This document shows, one piece after another, positions 36,509-44,427 of a stretch of 64,000 nucleotides of DNA. A program made the translations under genes and the position numbers. Every line of letters begins with the position of its first letter. The first letter of the stretch is position 1. Origin of the DNA: Pseudomonas benzenivorans (GTDB taxonomy: Bacteria; Pseudomonadota; Gammaproteobacteria; Pseudomonadales; Pseudomonadaceae); NCBI RefSeq assembly GCF_024397895.1, contig NZ_CP073346.1:806001-870000 (forward strand). The letters run 5' to 3'. Below the pieces are notes generated by a model. The model was not told the DNA's origin, ran no database searches, and saw nothing but the letters and a program-made list of their open reading frames with translations.

Positions 36509-37841
36509 CTGCGCCCTCCTCGCCCGCCGCCGCATACAACGCCTGCAGACTGCCCGGCACGGCATAGCCGCGCTGGCCCAGGGTGGCCAGAAAACTCGGA
36601 CGCTGCGCGCCCGGCAGGTGCCGGCCGTGTCGATTCAGCGCCAGCTCGTGGGCGGCGCCGTGGGCATCGAGCGAATCGGGCCGAAAGCGGAAGACTTCGT
36701 GCACCCGCAGGCTGCCCTGGTCCGCGAACACCTCGCCGATGCTGGTGACGCAGCGGCTGCCATCGCGAAATCGCGCAACCTGGACGACCAGCTGAATGGC
36801 CGAGCCGATGATCTCGCGAATCGCCTCGCGAGGCAGGCCGACATCGGCCAGCAGGGCCAGGGACTCCAGGCGCTTGAGGGCGTCCTCGGGGCTGTTGGCG
36901 TGCACGGTGGAGAGGCTGCCGTCGTGCCCCACGGTCATGGCCTGGAGCATCTCGAACACCTCGTGACCGCGCACCTCGCCGACGATGATGCGGTCGGCCC
37001 GCATGCGCAGGGCGTTGCGCAGGAGCATGCGCAGGTCCACCTGGCCGCGCCCCTCGCTGTTGCCCTGGCGCGCCTCCAGGGTCACCACATGGGGGTGACG
37101 CAGCTGAAGTTCCGCCGACTCCTCGATGGTGATCACCCGCTCTCCCGCCGGGATGAACTGCGAGATGCCGTTGAGCAGGGTGGTCTTGCCCGCCGCCGCG
37201 CCGCCGGCGATCAGGATGTTCAGCCCGGCGTTGACCGCCAGGCCCAGCAGGTCGAGCATCGCCCGGCTGAGCATGGCGTTGTCGACCAGGGCCTCGGCCG
37301 AGTCCTGGGCCTCGATGAAGCGGCGGATCGACACCACCGGTCCCTTGGCGCAGAGCGGCGGAATCATCGCGTGCAGGCGGCTGCCGTCGGGCAGGCGGGC
37401 GTCCACGGCCGGGCAGTTGCTGTCCAGGTGCTTGCCCTGGGCGGCCACCAGGCGATCGAGAAAGCGCCGCAGATGCGCCTCGTTGTCAAACTCCAGCTCG
37501 GTGCGGCTGAGCTGGCCGCGACGGTCGACCCAGACGTCATGGGGGCCGTTGATCAGAATGTCCGAGACGCTGGGGTCGATCATCAGCGGCGCCAGTGGCC
37601 CCAACCCCTGCACCTCCTGCAGCACCTGCTCGCCGAGCACCAGGCGAGTGGGCGCCTCGATAGCGCGGCCCAGATCCTCCTCGAGCCGCTCGATCAGCCC
37701 CTCTATCCTCCCGCGCAGCGCCGCGCTGTCGGCGAGCGTCTCGCTCTCGCCCAGCTCGATCGACTCGATCAGGCGCTGGTGGAGCAGCTGGCGCAGGCGG
37801 CGCAGGTCGATGCCGGGCACTTCCGCTTCGCTGACTGACAT
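36501..37841 (-). CDS. tadA: Tad pilus assembly ATPase TadA/CpaF
   Basis: 446 residues from the ATG at 37841. VirB11/PulE-type secretion ATPase: Walker A GGAAAGKT at about 213-220, Asp box region ITIEESAELQL, Walker B region RADRIIVGEVRGHEVF, and His box MTVGHDGSLSTVHANS. It powers pilus extension, and in Tad systems also retraction. A short N-terminal domain precedes the core, as in CpaF. Confidence 0.95.
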   Translation of the reverse strand: MSVSEAEVPGIDLRRLRQLLHQRLIESIELGESETLADSAALRGRIEGLIERLEEDLGRAIEAPTRLVLGEQVLQEVQGLGPLAPLMIDPSVSDILINGPHDVWVDRRGQLSRTELEFDNEAHLRRFLDRLVAAQGKHLDSNCPAVDARLPDGSRLHAMIPPLCAKGPVVSIRRFIEAQDSAEALVDNAMLSRAMLDLLGLAVNAGLNILIAGGAAAGKTTLLNGISQFIPAGERVITIEESAELQLRHPHVVTLEARQGNSEGRGQVDLRMLLRNALRMRADRIIVGEVRGHEVFEMLQAMTVGHDGSLSTVHANSPEDALKRLESLALLADVGLPREAIREIIGSAIQLVVQVARFRDGSRCVTSIGEVFADQGSLRVHEVFRFRPDSLDAHGAAHELALNRHGRHLPGAQRPSFLATLGQRGYAVPGSLQALYAAAGEEGADD

Positions 37842-37845
37842 GGCG

Positions 37846-38583
37846 CTAACCTCCCAGGGCCGCGGCATTCGGGTTGCAGGCCGCGCCGCCGGAGAGACTG
37901 ACCAGACGACTCTCGGGGGCGAGAAACTGCGGGTTGCCCGCGGCGGCCAGGCGATATTGCTGGCAAGCGGCAGCGTTGCGGTTCTGCTGCTCGTAGATCA
38001 GCCCGCGGTGGTAGGCCGCGCGCCAGCCGGGCGCGCCCACCCGCTCGGACATACTCAGGCTGTGCAAGGCGGCGGCGTAGTTGCGATCCAGGTAATGCAC
38101 CGCCGCCAGGGTCTCGTACAGGTGAGGGTGACGGGGGTTGAGGCGGATCTGCTGCTTGAGCAGGGTCCGCGCCAGGGCCAGATTGCCCTCCTCCATGGCG
38201 ATCCGGCTGCGCAGTACGGCGGCCTCCGGGCGCGGCTTGTGGCCGCCGAGCAGCTGGTCCAGCAGGTAGGCGGCCTGGGGCGACCGGCCGGATTGCTCGG
38301 CCAGCACCGCCGCCAGCATGATCACCCGCTCGTTGTGCGGGAAGGCTGCGTACAGCTGCATCACTTCGCGCAGCAGGCCGTCACAGTCGACCGGCTCGCT
38401 CCAGCCCTCGGTCGCGGTCTGACAGGCCAGACCGCTGGCCAGGGTGGCGCGGTAGTGGGCCAGGACCCGGTCGACCTGGACGTTCGGGTCCTCGGTGGCC
38501 TGGGTGCGCTGCTGGCCGAAGGTGCCACAACCGCCGAGCAGGATCAGCGCCAGGGCCAGGGCTAGCCGTAGTGTGGAGTTCAT
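37846..38583 (-). CDS. tadD: TPR lipoprotein TadD-like
   Basis: 245 residues from the ATG at 38583, 1 nt after the secretin stop. Lipobox LLGGC near residue 19. Several tetratricopeptide-like helices follow (AALHSLSMSERVG, AAYHRGLIYEQQNRNAAACQQY). TadD-type lipoproteins support assembly of the secretin in the outer membrane. The position between rcpA and tadA fits. Confidence 0.85.
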   Translation of the reverse strand: MNSTLRLALALALILLGGCGTFGQQRTQATEDPNVQVDRVLAHYRATLASGLACQTATEGWSEPVDCDGLLREVMQLYAAFPHNERVIMLAAVLAEQSGRSPQAAYLLDQLLGGHKPRPEAAVLRSRIAMEEGNLALARTLLKQQIRLNPRHPHLYETLAAVHYLDRNYAAALHSLSMSERVGAPGWRAAYHRGLIYEQQNRNAAACQQYRLAAAGNPQFLAPESRLVSLSGGAACNPNAAALGG

Positions 38584-38584
38584 C

Positions 38585-40570
38585 TTATTGCTCCTCTTGG
38601 CGGGCCAGCGGCAGGCCGGGCTGCAAGGCCCGCTGCGCCAGATCGAGGGGGGACGGGAAGGCCCACAGGTGCACGTCACTCTGGGTTTCGCGCACCAGGG
38701 TGGGGGTCACCACGATGATCAGCTCGCGGTCCTGGCCGCTGTCGCTGGAGGATTCGGCCAGGCGCCCGAGCAGGGGAATCTCGTTGATCCCGGGGGTGAA
38801 GTCTTCCTGGGTCGACTGCTCGCTGGAGACCAGGCCGCCAAGGATCAGCGGCTGGCCGTCGCGCAGGCGGGTGGTGGTGCTGATGCTGCGGGTGTTGAAG
38901 GCGGTGCTGTTGAGGTTGCTGCCGGTGCTGCCGGAGATCTGCCGGGTCAGCAGGGTATCGGGGGCCGACACGGTCGGGTTGACGTCCAGGGTGATGCGGT
39001 CGTTCTCGTCGACCATGGCGCGCACCTTCAGCTGCACCCCGAAGGACTTGAAGCTGGTGCCGCTGAACACCCCCGGGGTGTTGTTGCCGACTTCATCGCC
39101 ACTCCTCAGCCCGGTCGGGGCGAACGCCGTGGGCACCGGCACCTCGCCGCCGACGCTGAACACCGCGGACTCGCCGGCCAGCACCATCAGGGTCGGGCGC
39201 GACAGGGTCTTGGAGATGCCCTCCTGCTCCATCAGCGAGAACAGCAGGTCGAAGGCCAGGCGGCTGCTACCGATCTGCAGGTTGTTGGTCAGCGAGCCGC
39301 CGATGATCTGCAGGGCATTCTCCACGGTGGAGCTGTCCGGCTGGATCTGGCCCAGGCCACCCAGGCCGAACAGGCCCTCGGTGTTGTAGCCCTGGGTGAC
39401 CAGGCTCAGGTCAGGGCGCCAGCTGTGCAGGCGATTGCGGTTGACCTCGTGGATCTGCACCGAGACCCGGACCTGGGGCAGGTCACGCACCTCGATCACC
39501 GACAGCAGGCGGCCGTTGGCCAGCGACAGCAGCTTGGCCCGGCCCACATTGGCGCGCAGGTCGTTGTCGTGAATGCCGCTGCTACCACCGTCCAGGCCGC
39601 TGATCAGCGAGGCCGCGGCCTTGGTCGAACCGCGCTGGTCGAGCAGGCCGCCGGACTCGTCGGCGATCACCGCCACGTCCGACAGCCCGGCGGGCAACGC
39701 CTGATCGCCGAGGAACAGGCGCGAGGCCACGTTGAGCACCCGGGTCAGGGTCACCTGGTCGCGTACCTCGCCCTCGAGGATCAGGGTGTCGGCGTAGTCG
39801 TCGGCGATATCGCCCTGCATCACCCGGCGGACCCGCACGCCTCCGCCGCCGAGGGGGGCGATGGCATCGCGGATCTTCGCCTCCATGGCCTTGGGCAGGG
39901 TCTCGACCTGGATCAGGTTGATCACCGCCACCCGGCTATCGGCGTTGAGGCTCTGCGCCCCGAGGCGGAAGCCGCTGTCGGCGGCGCGGCTGCCGTCCTG
40001 GGCCGCCACCACCATCTGCAGGGCGGCGGACAGGTTCTGCGCCGGGTCCTGCGCCGTCACGCCGCTACCGTTCGGCTGGCGCACCCCCAGGTAGTGGCGG
40101 GCGGCCGCTTCGGCGGCGAGCTTGTACTCGACCGTGGGCACCTTGCCGCGCAACACCAGGGCCGGCCGATCCGGCGCCGGCTCCAGACGGATGCCGGAAT
40201 GGATGTCGCGCAGGGCGCTGCGCAGCACCGACAGGTCCTCGGTGACGCTGAACAGGTAGGTCTCGCTGCTGCCATCGGCATACCACACGATCAGGGTGGT
40301 ACGTCCGACGCTCTTGGCCAGCACCAGCAGTTCGCGGCCGCCGAGGATCTCCACCTCCAGGGTCTTCTCCTGGCCGATCGCCACGCGCTTGAGTTCCTTG
40401 TCGAACAGCAGCCGCGAATGGGTCCACTGGATCAGGTCGCGGAACGCCGCGGAACGGCGCCCGCTGGCATCCTCGACGAAGGTCAGGCCGGCCTGCACGG
40501 GAGCAGGCATAAGCAATCCGAACACGGCTGCGGCGCAGGCCAGCAGCAAACAGCTTCGTGTGCTTTTCAT
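38585..40570 (-). CDS. rcpA: Tad pilus outer membrane secretin RcpA/CpaC
   Basis: 661 residues. A signal peptide (about 1-27) is followed by a pilus-secretin N domain (about 45-130; LLVLAKSVGRTTLIVWYADG), then BON-like segments and the secretin core in the last ~240 residues (LLFSLMEQEGISKTLSRPTL, GGEVPVP, QPLILGGLVSS, IPLLGRL, ELIIVVTPTLV). It forms the outer membrane pore for the pilus. Its length exceeds many CpaC proteins through an extra ~100 residues between N domain and core. The start overlaps the OmpA-like gene stop. Confidence 0.93.
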   Translation of the reverse strand: MKSTRSCLLLACAAAVFGLLMPAPVQAGLTFVEDASGRRSAAFRDLIQWTHSRLLFDKELKRVAIGQEKTLEVEILGGRELLVLAKSVGRTTLIVWYADGSSETYLFSVTEDLSVLRSALRDIHSGIRLEPAPDRPALVLRGKVPTVEYKLAAEAAARHYLGVRQPNGSGVTAQDPAQNLSAALQMVVAAQDGSRAADSGFRLGAQSLNADSRVAVINLIQVETLPKAMEAKIRDAIAPLGGGGVRVRRVMQGDIADDYADTLILEGEVRDQVTLTRVLNVASRLFLGDQALPAGLSDVAVIADESGGLLDQRGSTKAAASLISGLDGGSSGIHDNDLRANVGRAKLLSLANGRLLSVIEVRDLPQVRVSVQIHEVNRNRLHSWRPDLSLVTQGYNTEGLFGLGGLGQIQPDSSTVENALQIIGGSLTNNLQIGSSRLAFDLLFSLMEQEGISKTLSRPTLMVLAGESAVFSVGGEVPVPTAFAPTGLRSGDEVGNNTPGVFSGTSFKSFGVQLKVRAMVDENDRITLDVNPTVSAPDTLLTRQISGSTGSNLNSTAFNTRSISTTTRLRDGQPLILGGLVSSEQSTQEDFTPGINEIPLLGRLAESSSDSGQDRELIIVVTPTLVRETQSDVHLWAFPSPLDLAQRALQPGLPLARQEEQ

Positions 40571-41253
40571 TTCGTCACCTCGGCGCTAGTGGGCACGGCC
40601 GTGGGTAGCGCACCGATGCGCTGCACGGCCTGCAGGCAAGGCGCGGAGGCCTCACGGGAGGACTGGAGCGGCAGGTAGCTGAAGATCTCCACCCGCCGGT
40701 TCAAAGGGGCCACATCGCTAACCAGCAGCGGATGCATGGGCGCGTGCTCACCGAAGCCCAGGGTTTGCAGGCGGGTCCGGGGCAGGCCCTGGCGCTCCAG
40801 CTCACGGGCCACGGCCTGGGCGCGCCGCTCGGACAAGCGCTGGTTGTAGGCCGCGCTGCCGGCGGAGTCGGTGTGGCCGGCCACCAGCACGCTGGGGCCG
40901 AAGGGCTGGCGCAACAGCGCCTGGGCGAGCGCTGCCAGTTCACCGCGCACCGCGCCGGGCAGCTTCCCCTCGGCGTGCTCGAAGGGGCTGAGGCGAGCGA
41001 TCAGCTGATAGTGGCCGGGTTGCCCCGCGCAGCTGCGCATTGTGCTGGCGGCCCGGTCGAGCGACCGGCCAGACGGCCAGTGTCGGGGCTGCAGCAACTC
41101 GCGCGGGTCACGGTCGTGGGCATAGGCGCCCAGGGTCGCCAGGGCATGGCTGCGAGGGGCCGGCTCATGGACAGGATCGGCGCTCGGCGAGACCGGTTCC
41201 TGCCCGGCGCACCCGGCGAGTAAGACGCCTATTAACAGACTGGCGGTTCTCAT
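40567..41253 (-). CDS. OmpA-family lipoprotein of the Tad locus
   Basis: 228 residues with lipobox LLAGC near residue 15. The C-terminal OmpA-like peptidoglycan-binding domain carries VLVAGHTDSAGSAAYNQRLSERRAQAV and NRRVEI. It probably anchors the secretin complex to peptidoglycan, the role RcpB-type or OmpA-like proteins play in other Tad loci. It is first gene of the unit driven by the sigma-54 promoter at 41368-41382. GAGAGG precedes the ATG. Confidence 0.88.
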   Translation of the reverse strand: MRTASLLIGVLLAGCAGQEPVSPSADPVHEPAPRSHALATLGAYAHDRDPRELLQPRHWPSGRSLDRAASTMRSCAGQPGHYQLIARLSPFEHAEGKLPGAVRGELAALAQALLRQPFGPSVLVAGHTDSAGSAAYNQRLSERRAQAVARELERQGLPRTRLQTLGFGEHAPMHPLLVSDVAPLNRRVEIFSYLPLQSSREASAPCLQAVQRIGALPTAVPTSAEVTK

Positions 41254-41367
41254 TGCAGGGCCTCTCTGTGTGGTGACGGCTTGGCACGCCCGTTGGTGCC
41301 AGCCCTACCCGTCGACGTCCCGGAGCAGTGGAGAGTGGGCATTGGCGACGGTCTCATAGGGGATAAA

Positions 41368-41382
41368 GCACAGCCCGTACCA
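41368..41382 (-). promoter_or_regulatory. Sigma-54 promoter of the OmpA-rcpA-tadDABC unit
   Basis: On the minus strand TGGTACGGGCTGTGC: the invariant GG and GC are correctly spaced and two other positions differ from TGGCACG-N4-TTGC. It leaves a 115-nt distance to the ATG at 41253. The LuxO-type box at 41478-41490 is about 104 bp upstream. Confidence 0.68.
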
Positions 41383-41477
41383 AGTCCTGCACTCTTGTTT
41401 TTATTGTTTAATTACAAACACTTATGAATCAACTTCGAGAACCGGTCCAAAACCGGAAGCAATTGGCCTCCGCGTAT

Positions 41478-41490
41478 TCGCAAAATGCAA
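41478..41490. promoter_or_regulatory. LuxO-type box upstream of the OmpA-rcpA unit
   Basis: TCGCA-AAA-TGCAA, one mismatch to TTGCA-N3-TGCAA. A further dyad GCTTTG-G-CAAAGC lies at 41505-41517. Confidence 0.7.
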
Positions 41491-41499
41491 AGCAATACA

Positions 41500-41854
41500 G
41501 GAATGCTTTGGCAAAGCGCCCCGAGGCGTTGCCGCCGACGATCAGGGCACGCACCGACGACCGGGGTCTGCAGGTTGCAGACAGCGAATTGCAGGTGGAC
41601 GAGGCGGCTGATCCAGGGGCGGGCGCCCACCACGCGCTCAGACGCAGGGCGAGCCGATCAGCAGGGCAGAAGGACAACGCAGGCCCCACGCAGCGGCTGC
41701 GCGGCGGCTCGGCATAGGCAGGGTATGGATGGGCCTGGGCGCTGCAGGCATCGCAAGGGGCGACGCTACGCCGGGCAGGATGCCCGGGCTTGGCGCCGCT
41801 CAGGGGCGCCACTTAGGAAAATGGCTGCTCAGGGGCTGAGCGAGGCGCCGTACT
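41500..41854. other. Non-coding space inside the Tad locus, with hairpins after rcpC
   Basis: Short open frames here have no family resemblance, ribosome site or Pseudomonas-like codon pattern. Two GC-rich hairpins, CCGGGCA-GGA-TGCCCGG (41771-41787) and GGCGCC-N7-GGCGCC (41792-41810), lie just past the rcpC stop and may end the prepilin-rcpC transcript. No tadZ or prepilin peptidase gene is found here. Confidence 0.5.
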
Positions 41855-42610
41855 TCAGAGCTCCACGGTCACATTGCGGCGCTTGAGGCCGGACAACAAC
41901 TCGACCTGTCGATGGGTCGGTTGCGGCTCGATTCGCTGGCGCTCGGCCTCGGCATCGCCAGCGCCATGCAGCACGATGGTGACCTTCTCCCGAGGGCCAA
42001 TGCTGGCCAGCGGATAGACTTCCTCGGGCGCGATGGCGATCACCAGCGGCGCGCTGTCCGCTTTCCGTTCGCGCGTCTGGGGCGCCAGCGTCAAGCTGCG
42101 CAGCCCTGTCGGTGCGCTGACTGTGGCCGTTCGTTGCGCCAGGGCGCCGATCAGCCGGGCATCGCGGGCCACCGTCCTGACCCCGTTGCGACCGGTGACC
42201 AGCACATCGAAGCGGTCGCCGTTGCGCAGCTGGGTATGGGGGATCGAGCCCTTGCGCGGAGTGAAGGTATAGAGCACCTTGCTCTCGGGTATCTGCTGAG
42301 CCAGCCAGGATTTGACCGGACGCAGCAGCTCGGCGGGCGAAATGGCCTCGCCATCCTGTTTGTCGGTGGCCAACTGCTTGCCGATCAGCAGGCGCGGGTC
42401 ATCGACCCCCGGCTGCTCCTTGTCGACCCGCACCTTGCGCAGCAGCTCGGGGCGAAGCAGGGTACCGACCGGCCAGTTGCCGTTGATGCCCCAGACTTCC
42501 TGGGTGTTGTGGCGCTCGACCTGGCGTGCGCCGAGCACGCTGACCAATACCCCCGAAACCAGGAACATGGCCATGGCCGCCGTGGTACTTCCGGAATATT
42601 TGCGTTTCAT
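41855..42610 (-). CDS. rcpC: Tad pilus protein RcpC/CpaB
   Basis: 251 residues. An N-terminal membrane segment (about 9-28) is followed by an SAF-like domain (VWGINGNWPVGTLLRPELLRKVRV, ISPAELLRPVKSW) and a C-terminal beta domain. CpaB/RcpC proteins lie in the periplasm and help build the secretin channel. It is separated from the prepilin-like gene by 89 nt and probably cotranscribed with it. Confidence 0.87.
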   Translation of the reverse strand: MKRKYSGSTTAAMAMFLVSGVLVSVLGARQVERHNTQEVWGINGNWPVGTLLRPELLRKVRVDKEQPGVDDPRLLIGKQLATDKQDGEAISPAELLRPVKSWLAQQIPESKVLYTFTPRKGSIPHTQLRNGDRFDVLVTGRNGVRTVARDARLIGALAQRTATVSAPTGLRSLTLAPQTRERKADSAPLVIAIAPEEVYPLASIGPREKVTIVLHGAGDAEAERQRIEPQPTHRQVELLSGLKRRNVTVEL

Positions 42611-42699
42611 GCTGTGCTCCCCTGGTTATGGCGCGCCTTTCTCAGCGGGCGCGAGCCCGGCACGGGTGGCCGGGCCTACGCTGCATCACAGGGCTGGCA

Positions 42700-43083
42700 T
42701 CAAGGGGCAGAGACAGTACCGACCGCCTGTGCCGACTGCCCGCCGCTGGAATTGACGATCACCCCGCCGCCCTCGATCGGCGCAGCCGCGACGAAGGTGA
42801 AGACATCGCCGTCGCCGGCCGCCGTATCGACGTTGTCACCGAAGACGGAGCCCGATACCGCTGCGGTCTCCTCGAAGTTGGTGATGCCGTTGAACTCGTA
42901 GGATTGATCGAGCTGGCCGATCGCCTCGGCGACATCCTCCATCTCGGCGGTGATGGCATCGCGCATGGTGACCATACCCGCTACCAGGCCAATGACCATG
43001 GTCGTGGTGATCAGCACCAGCTCGCTGGTCATCACGAAACCACCTTGCTTCTTGCTGGCTTGAGCGCTCTTCATTGTTTTCAT
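42700..43083 (-). CDS. Prepilin-like protein of the Tad locus (candidate major pilin)
   Basis: 127 residues from the ATG at 43083, with GAGG 8 nt upstream. A basic leader ends in KKQGG, followed by FVMTSELVLITTTMVIGL and more hydrophobic residues, then RDAITAEM. An acidic conserved Glu at residue 21 lies six residues after GG, recalling prepilins, but the Flp signature with Glu-Tyr is absent. A soluble C-terminal half of ~80 residues makes it larger than Flp (~50-60). Its N-terminus matches the large protein at 33579-34751. It has its own sigma-54 promoter and LuxO-type box and precedes rcpC, the position of flp. Likely the main pilus subunit (inference). Confidence 0.75.
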   Translation of the reverse strand: MKTMKSAQASKKQGGFVMTSELVLITTTMVIGLVAGMVTMRDAITAEMEDVAEAIGQLDQSYEFNGITNFEETAAVSGSVFGDNVDTAAGDGDVFTFVAAAPIEGGGVIVNSSGGQSAQAVGTVSAP

Positions 43084-43156
43084 GGTGCACACCTCGAAGG
43101 TCAGGAAAGTTGTGTCCTAGCTAAGCGAGAAGCTGTTCTCGCTTGCTCTCTCCCTA

Positions 43157-43171
43157 TCAAGAGCCGTGCCA
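43157..43171 (-). promoter_or_regulatory. Sigma-54 promoter of the prepilin-like gene
   Basis: On the minus strand TGGCACGGCTCTTGA matches TGGCACG-N4-TTGC at all positions but the last. It ends 74 nt before the ATG at 43083. Confidence 0.78.
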
Positions 43172-43257
43172 ATATTTTTTAATCTTATATTTCAATAACT
43201 TAACTATACCGACCGAATTTTATCGGGCCTCCAGGCAGCGCCCTGTCCCGAACTGCA

Positions 43258-43270
43258 TTGCAGATTGCGA
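43258..43270. promoter_or_regulatory. LuxO-type box upstream of the prepilin-like gene
   Basis: TTGCA-GAT-TGCGA, one mismatch to TTGCA-N3-TGCAA, about 95 bp upstream of the sigma-54 element. Confidence 0.68.
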
Positions 43271-43343
43271 AGCAGCACGGGAATCCACCCGGCCCGACTT
43301 CGGCAGAACAGATGCACCGGCGGCCTTGGCCGCACGCTCGCGC

Positions 43344-44237
43344 TTATTGGCTGTTGAGCTGGGCCTTGAGCAGGTCGCGGAAGGTCTGGATAAGCGCGTC
43401 CCGGGAACGCCCGCGGCGCAGGATCAGGGAGAACGGCGCCTGGTAGCCGAAGGTCGTGGGCTGCAGTACGCGCAAGCGCTCGCGTTCGACCCAGTGCTGC
43501 GCATAGTGCTCCGGCAGGTAGCCGATATAGGCGCCGGAGAGCACCAGGATCAACTGTGCCTCCATCGACTCCACCGTCGCCGCGCTGTGCTTGAAACCGT
43601 GACGGGCCAGTTCAGTCTGGCTCCAGTAGCCACGGCCGACCATCCGCTGCTGGGTCACTACTTCCTCAGGAATGCGCCGTTCGCCGAACAACGGGTGGCG
43701 ATCGCTGCAATACAGCCAGTGCTGCTCACGGTAAAGCGGCTGATAGACCAGGCCGTTCATACGCGTCGGGCAGGCGCTGATGGCCAGGTCCAGGCGGTTC
43801 TCCAGCACCGCCAGCTGCAATTCGTAGGGGCTCATCACCGACAGGTGCAGGTGCACGGCCGGGTGCTCCTGGCTGTATGCACCAATCACCTCGGCCAGCG
43901 GTAGCGCCGGATCGCTGACCGTAGTGTCCAGCACGCCCAGGTTGAGGGTGCCGCGCAGCTCGCCCTTGAGCGCCGCGGAATAGCGCTCGAAACCTTCCAG
44001 CTCGCCGAGCAGGCGCAGGGTTTCCTGGTAGAACAGCTCGCCCTTGCTGGTCAGGCTGAAGCCGCCGCGGCCGCGATGGCAGAGGCTCAGGCCGAGCTGT
44101 CCTTCGAGCTGGCCCATATAGGTGCTGATCGCCGAAGTCGACAGGTTCAACTCCTGCTGCGCCGCGGCGAACCCCTGGTGGCGCACCACGCTGACGAAGA
44201 TGCGCAGCAATTTGAGGTCGGGCAAGGTGTGGCTCAT
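43344..44237 (-). CDS. gbuR: LysR-type regulator of guanidinobutyrate use (GbuR)
   Basis: 297 residues. N-terminal winged HTH (LKLLRIFVSVVRHQGFAAAQQELNLSTSAISTYMGQLE, shown here only as the region about 9-46) followed by the LysR substrate domain. It is divergent from gbuA across 190 bp, as gbuR and gbuA are in P. aeruginosa, where GbuR activates gbuA in response to 4-guanidinobutyrate. A dyad at 44313-44336 is a candidate binding site. Confidence 0.88.
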   Translation of the reverse strand: MSHTLPDLKLLRIFVSVVRHQGFAAAQQELNLSTSAISTYMGQLEGQLGLSLCHRGRGGFSLTSKGELFYQETLRLLGELEGFERYSAALKGELRGTLNLGVLDTTVSDPALPLAEVIGAYSQEHPAVHLHLSVMSPYELQLAVLENRLDLAISACPTRMNGLVYQPLYREQHWLYCSDRHPLFGERRIPEEVVTQQRMVGRGYWSQTELARHGFKHSAATVESMEAQLILVLSGAYIGYLPEHYAQHWVERERLRVLQPTTFGYQAPFSLILRRGRSRDALIQTFRDLLKAQLNSQ

Positions 44238-44312
44238 CGAGACTCCAGGGGCGGGATGGCTGCGCGCTGTCGGGGCCTCGCGCAGGTGCGCGGCCAGTCT
44301 AGCGCCGCGCCT

Positions 44313-44336
44313 TTAGTTTAGAAATCTCTGAACTAA
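44313..44336. promoter_or_regulatory. Inverted repeat between gbuR and gbuA (LysR operator)
   Basis: TTAGTTTAGA-N4-TCTGAACTAA, 9 of 10 positions paired, in the only AT-rich part of the divergent region. It has the length expected for a LysR recognition site. Confidence 0.6.
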
Positions 44337-44427
44337 GTATTTGCCCAGGGCGATTTTTCCCCTGCCCATCCTGTCCAACAATCCGGCCCAACGTTTTCTA
44401 CAACCACAAGAACCCTGAGGCCATCCC

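Noticed and set aside
41289..41305. Plus-strand TGGCACG-N4-TTGG resembling a sigma-54 promoter
   Set aside because: The invariant GC of the -12 box is missing and no gene follows on the plus strand.
41424..41812. Short overlapping open frames between rcpC and the OmpA-like gene as a missed tadZ
   Set aside because: No ATPase motif, ribosome site or homology visible; the region holds regulatory elements and hairpins.
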